A stretch of 64,000 nucleotides of DNA from Anaerolineae bacterium (GTDB lineage Bacteria > Chloroflexota > Anaerolineae > Anaerolineales > UBA4823). The stretch's first letter is position 1. Each line of letters begins with the position of its first letter. The notes under the pieces were generated by a model. The model had not been told where the DNA came from. It did not search any database and saw only the letters and a list, made by a program, of their open reading frames with translations. The stretch is taken from contig QOQU01000009.1 of assembly GCA_003327455.1 (NCBI GenBank), positions 62,001 to 126,000 of the forward strand, written 5' to 3'. The translations under genes and the position numbers were made by a program. Of this stretch, positions 17,183-24,551 are shown in pieces.

Positions 17183-17406
17183 TACCCACCCCCAATAACA
17201 GCTAAAATCTTGACCACATCCCCCTCTTGCAATACATAGTCTTTCTCTTGCGGTTGATCATTGACCAGCACGAGGGCAACTACCTCGGGTGGGATGCCGA
17301 GTGATGCCAGAGCCTGGCGAACGGTTTGACCTCCTTCAACCCTGGCTTCTTTCTCTCCTCGAAGATACTCGCGTAACATGCCAAACGGGCGGATGGTTGC
17401 GCTCAT
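17182..17406 (-). CDS. MoaD/ThiS-family small sulfur carrier
   Basis: 74 aa beta-grasp protein ending IGGG, the Gly-Gly tail that is adenylated and thiocarboxylated. IRPFGMLREYL at the start is MoaD-like. Its position directly after AOR suggests a molybdopterin-synthase small subunit supplying the tungstopterin cofactor. A ribosome site GGAGCAGGAGAAG precedes ATG 17406. A ThiS-like role is the alternative but the context favours pterin. Confidence 0.85.
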   Translation of the reverse strand: MSATIRPFGMLREYLRGEKEARVEGGQTVRQALASLGIPPEVVALVLVNDQPQEKDYVLQEGDVVKILAVIGGG

Positions 17407-17429
17407 CTTCTCCTGCTCCAGAACGAGAA

Positions 17430-17464
17430 GCAGACCTTAAGGGTGGAATACCCTCAAGGTCTGC
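17430..17464 (-). terminator. Intercistronic hairpin between AOR and moaD-like genes
   Basis: 15-bp stem with one mismatch (GCAGACCTTAAGGGT and ACCCTCAAGGTCTGC) around a 5-nt loop. On the minus strand it follows the AOR stop and precedes the moaD-like ribosome site; the bases after it (CTTCTCGTTCT) give only a weak U-run. It probably lowers or protects the transcript between a high-demand enzyme and its cofactor genes. Confidence 0.5.
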
Positions 17465-17477
17465 CCGACTGCGTGGT

Positions 17478-19301
17478 TTAGTTCACAAAACTTTGCAATC
17501 CCAACCGTTCTAAAGTCTGAGGTGTGGGATGTCCTTGCGGTGACCAGCCGCGTTGTTCATAATACACGTCCAGGAGCTTTTGGACGTCTTCAAAGCGAGT
17601 AATTTGTCCTTTGGTAGCACCGCTGGTTGGAGGTTCTTCGTAGAAGCGCGGTGCAGGCAAGTCCCAACTGCGATCGAAGCCGTCGATTTCACGCATCCAA
17701 TAGAGGCGCGCCAGATTCCAGATGCGCTCACCTACCAGTTCAAGGTCTTCCCAGGTGCGGTGAATGCCGGTGATAGCTTCGAGGGCAGGCAGGTAAAGGT
17801 TGCGGTCAATGCCCAATTCCACCCATTGTAAGCGGCAGCCGCCCAGGACATCGAACATCGGGCGGAAGTGCTGCAACCAGATTACGCGGGCGACTTTCTC
17901 TGGGGCAACGCGTTCGCGCCCAACCTGCAAGTCGTAAGTGATTGCCCAGGCGCGGTTATGATGGGCGCCAACATCACATGTCATGTAGGCAAGCAACATC
18001 GCCGTGGCGTTATGGGTGGCGTAAGCAGATTGCTCCATGCCTTTGACATGGATTGCCCACTTTTCACTGCCTTTGCCGACCTTTTGGGCGGCGCGCTTGA
18101 CTCCGTCTGCCAGCAAGGCGCCAATGCCCTCTTTTTTGGCAATCTTCTCAATCAGTTTGAACACTCCTTCCGCGTTGCCAAACTTTAGCTCCAGTCCATC
18201 AGTATCAGCTTTGGTGAAAATGCCCTTTTCATAACATTCCATTGCCCACGCAATGACCCCGCCGGCGCTAATGGTGTCAATCCCCCACTCATCGCACAGG
18301 TAGTTCGCGTGAGCTACATCTTCAATTGACTTTAAGCCCAGGTTGGAGCCGATCATGCCGATGGTTTCATATTCCGGGCCTTCCACATAGGTATCATAGC
18401 GCTGAACACGGCTGTACTTACCACAGGGTGAAGGACAACCAAAGCAGCCCTTGTCGGTGATGACGATTTTCTGGCGCATGACCGGACCATAGAGATTCTT
18501 GCCATCTTCAAAAGAACCGGCGCTAAAGTTGCGGGTTGGCAAAGCCCCCACCTCGTCGCACCAGCTTACCACGATGGTGGTGCCGTAACTGGTCCATTCC
18601 TTTAGCATTTCGGCTTCTTTGCAGGCTTTAAATAGCTCCAGGCCAGCCTTGCGATAGGCTTCAGGGTCGGCAACCGGGATAGATTTTGTCCCGCGCACGA
18701 CAATCGCTTTCACTTTCTTAGCGCCCATTACGGCGCCTACGCCACCTCGTCCAGCCTGCCGCCCATAGTCATGATTGATATGGGAAAACGAGACGCAATT
18801 CTCGCCAGCTGGACCAATGGCTGCAACTTGAAATTCCTCCCCATATTGGTCTTTGAGGATTTTCTCGACGACCATGCTGCCCTTCCCCCACAGGTGAGCG
18901 GCATCGCGTAGTTCGATTTTGTTATCATCAATGAAGAGATAGACCGGTTTGGGGCTGATACCTTCCAGGATGATGCTGTCCAATCCAGCATATTTCATCT
19001 CGGCGGTAAAATGACCACCCATCGAAGCCGAAGCATAACCGCCGGTCAGCGGCGCTTTGGTCGTCCAGTCACACTTTCCAGCGCCGGGGATCATAAGCCC
19101 CGAAAAGGGCCCGCTGGAGATGATCAGTTTGTTTTGGGGTCCAAGAGGATCGGCTTTGGGTGGAACTTCCTTCAAGAGGAAATAAATGCCAAAACCACGT
19201 CCGCCGACGAACTCGCGTGCCAATTCTGGCGGGGTTGGTTCTTTGCTGATCTGACCGTTGCTAAGGTTTACACGTAAAATTTGACCGCCATATCCGTTCA
19301 T
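17478..19301 (-). CDS. Aldehyde ferredoxin oxidoreductase (tungstopterin enzyme)
   Basis: 607 aa, the usual length for AOR. MNGYGGQILRVNLSNGQI is the family start; GAGKCDWTTKAPLTGG and GRAGRGGVGAVMGAKKVKAI in domain 1 bind the bis-pterin. The [4Fe-4S] ligands are CFGCPSPC plus a distal Cys in VLGGCRLQW, and DVGAHHNRAW corresponds to a pterin-binding region of domains 2-3. AOR oxidises aldehydes to acids (or reduces acids) with ferredoxin, in the cytoplasm of anaerobes, with tungsten. It sits 10 nt downstream of a polyferredoxin gene. The aldehyde preference cannot be read from the sequence. Confidence 0.95.
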   Translation of the reverse strand: MNGYGGQILRVNLSNGQISKEPTPPELAREFVGGRGFGIYFLLKEVPPKADPLGPQNKLIISSGPFSGLMIPGAGKCDWTTKAPLTGGYASASMGGHFTAEMKYAGLDSIILEGISPKPVYLFIDDNKIELRDAAHLWGKGSMVVEKILKDQYGEEFQVAAIGPAGENCVSFSHINHDYGRQAGRGGVGAVMGAKKVKAIVVRGTKSIPVADPEAYRKAGLELFKACKEAEMLKEWTSYGTTIVVSWCDEVGALPTRNFSAGSFEDGKNLYGPVMRQKIVITDKGCFGCPSPCGKYSRVQRYDTYVEGPEYETIGMIGSNLGLKSIEDVAHANYLCDEWGIDTISAGGVIAWAMECYEKGIFTKADTDGLELKFGNAEGVFKLIEKIAKKEGIGALLADGVKRAAQKVGKGSEKWAIHVKGMEQSAYATHNATAMLLAYMTCDVGAHHNRAWAITYDLQVGRERVAPEKVARVIWLQHFRPMFDVLGGCRLQWVELGIDRNLYLPALEAITGIHRTWEDLELVGERIWNLARLYWMREIDGFDRSWDLPAPRFYEEPPTSGATKGQITRFEDVQKLLDVYYEQRGWSPQGHPTPQTLERLGLQSFVN

Positions 19302-19311
19302 TGTCCGCTCC

Positions 19312-19722
19312 TTATGCTACTGCTGCTTCAGTTTCTGCAATCCACAACACACCGGTGCCGCAGACGCTGACGCAATCGCCACACAGATCGCACTTCCACG
19401 AGGTATCTGCCAGCTCGGTGCGCACGAACATCACCGATTCGGGGCATTCCGGGACACAGGCTTCGCATAGGTTGCACTCCGCCATGTCCACATAGTAGGC
19501 TCCTCGTTCGTTGATCTTGATAGCGCCGGTTGGGCAGACTTCCGCGCACGCTCCGCACTGGGTGCAGACGCGTACCTTGTAAGCGCCTGGGGCAGGAAAG
19601 TGCGCCTCAATGACCAGGGCGGCCTTTTTGGGATTGTTCTCCTGGAACAGGTTCAAGGAACAAGCCACCAGACACGCCCGACAGCCAGAACACTTTGAGC
19701 TATCTGCATACAGTCGCATCAT
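19312..19722 (-). CDS. Polyferredoxin with four [4Fe-4S] motifs, AOR electron partner
   Basis: 136 aa with four complete CxxCxxCxxxC motifs: CSGCRACLVAC, CTQCGACAEVC, CNLCEACVPEC and CDLCGDCVSVC, giving up to four [4Fe-4S] clusters, as in HycB/AOR-associated electron-transfer subunits. Begins with two successive ATG codons (19722, 19719) after GGGAGTAGGAG. First gene of the operon, 10 nt before AOR; it should carry electrons between AOR and a larger acceptor such as ferredoxin or an NADH-linked enzyme not seen here. Confidence 0.93.
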   Translation of the reverse strand: MMRLYADSSKCSGCRACLVACSLNLFQENNPKKAALVIEAHFPAPGAYKVRVCTQCGACAEVCPTGAIKINERGAYYVDMAECNLCEACVPECPESVMFVRTELADTSWKCDLCGDCVSVCGTGVLWIAETEAAVA

Positions 19723-19864
19723 AATATTGACTCCTACTCCCTTGATTGTGAAAAATAGAACCAGTAGATTTAGCTTATCCTATCTTTGGGAATAGTTCAA
19801 TGGATGTCTATCCTTATTTTTTGGTTAAGAACATCCCAAAGCTGGAAAATCGTGAGGTAAGGAG

Positions 19865-21325
19865 TCAGGGTTGGGGAGTCTCAGTGGGGGCTTCGGCGGG
19901 CGGCGCAGCTTCGGTGGGGGTGACCTGCGATCCGACGCATTTCTCGTAGGCGCGGTTATAGCCGTCCTGCAATGCCTGATCGCCGCCATAGCTCAGGGCC
20001 TGCTGATACATTTCCATCGCTGCACACCACTCTTTGCGAGCCAACAGTTGCTCAGCATATTTACCCAGCGCAATGCGATAGCGGTCGGTTGCGGTCCAGC
20101 CACTCCCGTCGCGTAAATTTGGCACCGCTGGCGCCACCTGGGCAAAGTAGTACACTACCTGTCCCCAGTCTACATCCCAATAACTGGCTCCCAACAGGTA
20201 CAGGCGCGCCCAGTTTTGCAACCCTTTGGTTTCGGTGTCCAGCGGTCCAAACTTCTCAGCCAGGGTCAAATCATAAATCCCCCCTTCCAGATTCGCCTCT
20301 TTGAGGATTTTATCGCGTCCGCTATTCCGGTATGCCAGATAGAGCAGGTCATCGACCACGGCAGGTTGAAAATTTGGCTCGGCTTTGCGCAATAAAAGGA
20401 GTGTATCAATGGCGGCTTGCCATTGACTGTTGAAAATCTGTTGTTTGGCGGCTTCCAAACGTTCTTCGGCACCACGTAAATCCGGGGTTGGCGAAACCGT
20501 CGGCGATGGTGCAACGGTCGGCGTGGACGTGATGCTTGCCTCGAAGATCACTTCGGCTAATTTCTCGGCTGCGCCAGGATAATCGGGCACAAGTTGAATG
20601 ACGTATTCCAGGCGTTGCCGGGCACGTCCGTAATCTTTGCTGGCGATCTCTTGCAAGGCTAACTCGTATTGCTCTTTAGCTACCAGACCGGCCTGGGTGG
20701 CTGCTGCGGCTTTGCGGGCACTGATGCCGGTAGCATAACCGGCAAAGGCGCTCAAAAAAGCGACCCCGATCAATCCTAAGATGCCGATCAAAACCACCCA
20801 GCGTAAGGGAGAAGGTTTTTTTCCTTTGGTCGGCTTGAGTATGCCGGGTGGAGGTTGATTGCCACCATCACCAGCCGGCAGAATGACCTGGGTTGCTTGC
20901 AGGTGGTTGTCTGGAGAAATGCCGGTCTGGTCAGGTTGTTCTTTGTCCTCAGCCTGGGTTGAAGCCTCGGCTGCGCTGAGTCGGGTTGGAAGTGTGGCTG
21001 CCAGGCTGTCTGAAGTCTGCGTCTCGATTGGCTCTGGTTGAGCAACTCTGGTGACGATGGTGTCAGCAAGTGTTTCGTCACCCGCGGCATTGCTTTGATT
21101 CTCTACGCTCACCATCCGTGTTTCGGCAAAGGGATCAACCGGGGCAGAGCGGGACTCAGCCGGCGCTTCGCCCGGCGAGGTGAAATGAAGTCGAGTGGCT
21201 GCCAATGGGTCTGCCTCAGGCATGTCATCAGATGACGAACGAGAATTTTCTTCCCCTGACTGGAGGGGAAGTTGCGGTTCGAACGATTCATCCTTACGGG
21301 GTTTGTCGGTTTCCGAGTTTTGCAT
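19865..21325 (-). CDS. Single-pass membrane protein with Thr-motif tail and extracytoplasmic TPR-like domain
   Basis: 486 aa from ATG 21325 (another ATG at 21334 lies inside the -10 box, so it is unlikely). Residues 1-170 are acidic and probably disordered, and contain five related hexapeptides: DPLAAT, DPFAET, ETLADT, DSLAAT and NHLQAT (Thr44, 69, 89, 111, 145). A membrane helix follows at about 176-198, then a helical region that looks like TPR repeats (YELALQEIASKDYGRARQRLEYVIQLVPDYPGA; EQLLARKEWCAAMEMYQQAL), interrupted by a Thr/Pro linker and ending in a Pro/Thr-rich tail. The family is not one I can name. The basic stretch KPTKGKKPSPLR before the helix predicts the N-terminus is cytoplasmic. 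The repeated Thr motifs suggest phosphorylation or FHA docking (inference). Confidence 0.8.
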   Translation of the reverse strand: MQNSETDKPRKDESFEPQLPLQSGEENSRSSSDDMPEADPLAATRLHFTSPGEAPAESRSAPVDPFAETRMVSVENQSNAAGDETLADTIVTRVAQPEPIETQTSDSLAATLPTRLSAAEASTQAEDKEQPDQTGISPDNHLQATQVILPAGDGGNQPPPGILKPTKGKKPSPLRWVVLIGILGLIGVAFLSAFAGYATGISARKAAAATQAGLVAKEQYELALQEIASKDYGRARQRLEYVIQLVPDYPGAAEKLAEVIFEASITSTPTVAPSPTVSPTPDLRGAEERLEAAKQQIFNSQWQAAIDTLLLLRKAEPNFQPAVVDDLLYLAYRNSGRDKILKEANLEGGIYDLTLAEKFGPLDTETKGLQNWARLYLLGASYWDVDWGQVVYYFAQVAPAVPNLRDGSGWTATDRYRIALGKYAEQLLARKEWCAAMEMYQQALSYGGDQALQDGYNRAYEKCVGSQVTPTEAAPPAEAPTETPQP

Positions 21326-21332
21326 GAGACGC

Positions 21333-21352
21333 ATTATACTCCAGAGTATAAT
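21333..21352. promoter_or_regulatory. Palindromic divergent promoter; both genes appear leaderless
   Basis: ATTATACTC and GAGTATAAT flank a 2-bp centre, a perfect 9-bp inverted repeat. It contains TATAAT on the plus strand (21347-21352), 6 nt before ATG 21359 of the thioesterase, and TATAAT on the minus strand (21338-21333), 7 nt before ATG 21325 of the membrane protein. Start sites about 7 nt from each box would fall on or next to the start codons. Neither gene has a Shine-Dalgarno sequence. No clear -35 boxes. Confidence 0.6.
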
Positions 21353-21358
21353 TTACAT

Positions 21359-21814
21359 ATGGAACAATTCAGGTTCTTTCATCCCATTGAAGTGCGTTAC
21401 GGCGACCTCGACCCTCAGGGACATGTCAACAACGCCAAAACGGTTACCTATCTTGAACAGGCTCGCATCCAGTATATCAAACAACTGAATCTCTGGCAGG
21501 GCGGTTCGTTTCTGGATATTGGGATTATCCTTGCCGAAATTCGTGTGACCTATAAAGCCCCCATCCATTTTGGGCAAGCCGTGCGTGTCGGTGTGCGGGT
21601 CGTCCGTTTGGGTAATAAAAGCTTCGAAATGGCTTATCGAGTCGAAGATGGTGACAACCATGCCGAGTTCGCCACGGCTTCGACCATCCAGGTTGCCTAT
21701 GACTATCGGCAGCAGAAGTCGATTCCCATCCCGGAAGCATGGCGCAGAGCGATCAGCGCATTTGAAGGGCTGGAAAATCCTTCCTCATCCTCTCAGTTAC
21801 AGGAGAACTCATGA
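21359..21814 (+). CDS. Acyl-CoA thioesterase, 4HBT/YbgC-like hotdog fold
   Basis: 151 aa. The start at ATG 21359 gives MEQFRFFHPIEVRYGDLDPQGHVNN; the catalytic Asp lies in YGDLDPQGHVNNA and TYLEQARIQYI follows, the standard YbgC/FcbC 4-hydroxybenzoyl-CoA thioesterase pattern. The frame extends upstream to 21272 but that part overlaps the divergent promoter. Such enzymes hydrolyse short-chain acyl-CoA or acyl-ACP in the cytoplasm. It is the first gene of a four-gene operon, overlapping the next by ATGA. Confidence 0.88.
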   Translation: MEQFRFFHPIEVRYGDLDPQGHVNNAKTVTYLEQARIQYIKQLNLWQGGSFLDIGIILAEIRVTYKAPIHFGQAVRVGVRVVRLGNKSFEMAYRVEDGDNHAEFATASTIQVAYDYRQQKSIPIPEAWRRAISAFEGLENPSSSSQLQENS

Positions 21815-22863
21815 CAACGTTACCCGCCATTGATTCAGAATATCTGCTCAATGTATTGTCTCGACTTCTAAACATTCCCAGTCCAACGGGATTTGCCCAG
21901 CGCGCCATACAGTATTGCGAAGAGGTTTTAAGTCCGTTTTCGACTTTAAAGGTGCGCCAGAATCGCAAGGGAGCGCTGATTGCGGAGTGGGAAGGTGAAC
22001 GAACCGATTCTCCGCGCGGCGTCACTGCCCATGTGGATACCCTTGGGGCAATGGTGAAGGAGATCAAAGCGAATGGGCGGTTGAAATTGACCCAGTTGGG
22101 TGGGTATCCATGGAATACGGTCGAGGGAGAAGGCTGTACGGTATTTACCCGAGAAGGAAAAACAGTGCGGGGCAGTCTGTTGATTACCAAAGCCTCGGCG
22201 CACGTCTATGGCAAACAAGTCAGTGAACTCAGCCGCGAAGCCGACAACCTGGAAGTGCGTTTAGATGCCCGCACAACCAACGCCGAGCAAACCCGCGCTC
22301 TGGGTATTGAAGTGGGCGATTATGTGGCTTTTGACCCGCGCCTCGAGATCACCGAAGGGTTTGTCCGCTCACGCCACCTGGATGATAAGGCGGGGGTTGC
22401 CTGTATGCTTGCAGCCATCAAAACTCTGTACGATGAAGGGTTGCGACCGCGACAGACCACAACTTTCTTGATCTCGAATTACGAGGAGGTGGGACACGGT
22501 GCAGCAAGTGGCTTTCCGCCGCAATTAGCAGAGCTTTTAGTGGTGGATATGGCGGCAGTTGGTGAAGGACAAACCTCCGATGAATTTCATGTTTCGCTCT
22601 GTGTCAAGGATTCGGGCGGCCCCTATCATCACGAATTCAGCCAGAAACTAAGGCGTATTGCCGATCAGGCTGCAATTTCTTATAAAGTGGATACGTATCC
22701 ATATTATGGCTCGGATGGTGAAGCTTACTGGCGAGCGGGAGGGGATGTTGCGGTAGCTTTGATTGGTCCAGGTGTGGATGCATCCCATAACTACGAACGA
22801 ACCCATCTGGAGGCCCTCCTGGCAACAACTCAATGGATTGTGGCTTATCTATTGAGCGAGTGA
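21811..22863 (+). CDS. M42-family metallo-aminopeptidase
   Basis: 350 aa. The two-metal site is visible: His/Asp in TAHVDTLG, bridging Asp in RHLDDKAGVACML, catalytic Glu-Glu in NYEEVGHGA, Asp in VVDMAAVG and the last His in DASHNYERTH. These fit glutamyl aminopeptidase/endoglucanase-like M42 peptidases that form dodecameric tetrahedral particles and trim peptides in the cytoplasm. Its ATG overlaps the thioesterase stop (ATGA), so expression is coupled. Exact peptide preference cannot be stated. Confidence 0.9.
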   Translation: MTTLPAIDSEYLLNVLSRLLNIPSPTGFAQRAIQYCEEVLSPFSTLKVRQNRKGALIAEWEGERTDSPRGVTAHVDTLGAMVKEIKANGRLKLTQLGGYPWNTVEGEGCTVFTREGKTVRGSLLITKASAHVYGKQVSELSREADNLEVRLDARTTNAEQTRALGIEVGDYVAFDPRLEITEGFVRSRHLDDKAGVACMLAAIKTLYDEGLRPRQTTTFLISNYEEVGHGAASGFPPQLAELLVVDMAAVGEGQTSDEFHVSLCVKDSGGPYHHEFSQKLRRIADQAAISYKVDTYPYYGSDGEAYWRAGGDVAVALIGPGVDASHNYERTHLEALLATTQWIVAYLLSE

Positions 22864-22867
22864 GATC

Positions 22868-23872
22868 ATGGATTTTGATGCTACGCTCTCTCCTACCAAT
22901 CTTTCTGCGGTCGCTGAAATTGCTCGGGCTGCTGAAAAGATCGGCTTTGATGCCTTGTGGTGCCCGGAAACCAGCCATGATCCCTTTCTACCGGGCGTGT
23001 TGATTGCCGAACACACCCAGAGATTGCGCTTTGGCACTGCCATCGCCGTCTCTTTTGCGCGTAGCCCGACCACCCTTGCCTATACCGCCTGGGATTTAGC
23101 GCAATACTCGCAGGGGCGCTTCCTGTTGGGCTTGGGCACCCAGGTGAAGGCACATATCGAACGGCGCTTTGGAATGCCCTGGCCCGAGTCTGTAGTTGGC
23201 AAACTGCGCGAGCAAATCCTGGCAATTCGGGCTTTGTGGGATTGCTGGCAGAATGGAACACCGCTAAATGTGCGCGGTGAGTACTATCGTCTGAATCTCA
23301 TGTCGCCTTTCTTCAACCCGGGTCCGATTGCTCAGCCGCGCATCCCGATTTTTATTGCCGGTGTCAACCCCGGTTTGGCACAACTGGCCGGTGAAGCTGC
23401 GGATGGCTTTCTGGCTCACCCTTTTCATTCGGCAGAGTACTTAACTGATGTGATAGTCCCGGCTATTCAGCGCGGCGTGCAGAGAAGTCAGCGAGCAAGA
23501 GAAGCGGTGCAACTCAGTGTTACCGTCTTTACTGCCACCAACAAGGAGGAAGCCGGGTTCATTCGCTCCCAAATTGCTTTCTACGCTTCGACGCCTTCCT
23601 ATCGGCGTGTCCTGGAGCATCATGGATGGGGGGAAATTGGTGAGAAGCTTTCCACTCTTGCCAGTCGTGCCCAATGGGGAGACATGCCAGCCTTGATTGA
23701 CGACACCATGTTGGAAACCTTCGCAGTTGTCGCCGAGCAAAAGCATCTGGCAGAAAAGCTGGTCCAGCGCTATGCCGCCCTCGCCCAACGTCTGGCGTTG
23801 TATCTTCCTTTTGTGCCTGGCCAGCAAGATGCCTTTTGGCTTGATTTAGCAGAAGTAATTCGCTCTGTATGA
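22868..23872 (+). CDS. LLM-class (F420-type) flavin-dependent oxidoreductase
   Basis: 334 aa TIM-barrel protein of the luciferase-like monooxygenase family. MDFDATLSPTNLSAVAEIARAAEKIGFDALW, RFGTAIAVSFARSP and GRFLLGLGTQVKAHIERRFGMPW match the F420-dependent subgroup (TIGR03617-like). These enzymes use F420 or FMN to reduce or oxidise varied substrates; the substrate is unknown. It starts 5 nt after the M42 stop and overlaps pcm by ATGA. Presence of F420 chemistry is consistent with Chloroflexota but the cofactor is inferred from family. Confidence 0.87.
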   Translation: MDFDATLSPTNLSAVAEIARAAEKIGFDALWCPETSHDPFLPGVLIAEHTQRLRFGTAIAVSFARSPTTLAYTAWDLAQYSQGRFLLGLGTQVKAHIERRFGMPWPESVVGKLREQILAIRALWDCWQNGTPLNVRGEYYRLNLMSPFFNPGPIAQPRIPIFIAGVNPGLAQLAGEAADGFLAHPFHSAEYLTDVIVPAIQRGVQRSQRAREAVQLSVTVFTATNKEEAGFIRSQIAFYASTPSYRRVLEHHGWGEIGEKLSTLASRAQWGDMPALIDDTMLETFAVVAEQKHLAEKLVQRYAALAQRLALYLPFVPGQQDAFWLDLAEVIRSV

Positions 23873-24546
23873 ACCAGGACGAAGAAGCGGTTTTTGAGCG
23901 TGAGCGGATGCGCATGGTAGATGAGCAGTTGCGTCGGCGGGGGATTCATGAGCCGCGCCTGCTCCAGGCTATGCTGAAAGTACCCCGCCACCGCTTTGTC
24001 CCAGCGGAGCACCGTCACCTGGCTTATGTTGATGGGCCGCTCCCCATTGGCGCCGGTCAAACCATCTCTCAACCCTATATTGTGGCTTTAATGACCCAGC
24101 TTCTCCGCCTGGAGGGTGATGAAAATGTTTTGGAAGTCGGCACTGGTTCGGGTTATCAGGCAGCCATCCTCGCCGAACTTGCCCGTAAGGTGCATACGAT
24201 TGAACGCCATGCCGAGCTGGCTGAACGCGCCAGACTGATCTTGCAGGAATTAGGCTATCAGAATATCCAGATCCATGTCGGCGATGGTTCGCTTGGCCTG
24301 GCTGAGTTTGCTCCTTATCAGGCGATTATCGTTACTGCGGCGGCTCCCAAAGCGCCACAGGCTCTGCTGGAGCAATTGGACGAAGGTGGGCGGCTGGTCA
24401 TCCCTGTAGGTGGGCAATGGGGGCAGATGCTGGAGCGGTGGACACGTCACGGCGCCCGTTATGAGCAAGAGGAATTTGTGCCGGTCTCCTTTGTTCCGCT
24501 GCGCGGCGAGGCCGGCTGGAAAGATGAGCGCTGGGAGTGGGATTGA
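23869..24546 (+). CDS. pcm: Protein-L-isoaspartate O-methyltransferase
   Basis: 225 aa, standard length. MVDEQLRRRGIHEPRLLQAMLKVPRHRFVP is the family start, GQTISQPYIVALMTQLL the isoaspartyl-binding region, and VLEVGTGSGYQAAILAEL the SAM-binding motif I. PCMT methylates isoaspartyl residues in aged proteins to begin repair, useful at high temperature. Last gene of the operon, convergent with rnj and only 5 nt from its stop. Confidence 0.95.
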   Translation: MNQDEEAVFERERMRMVDEQLRRRGIHEPRLLQAMLKVPRHRFVPAEHRHLAYVDGPLPIGAGQTISQPYIVALMTQLLRLEGDENVLEVGTGSGYQAAILAELARKVHTIERHAELAERARLILQELGYQNIQIHVGDGSLGLAEFAPYQAIIVTAAAPKAPQALLEQLDEGGRLVIPVGGQWGQMLERWTRHGARYEQEEFVPVSFVPLRGEAGWKDERWEWD

Positions 24547-24551
24547 ACTGC

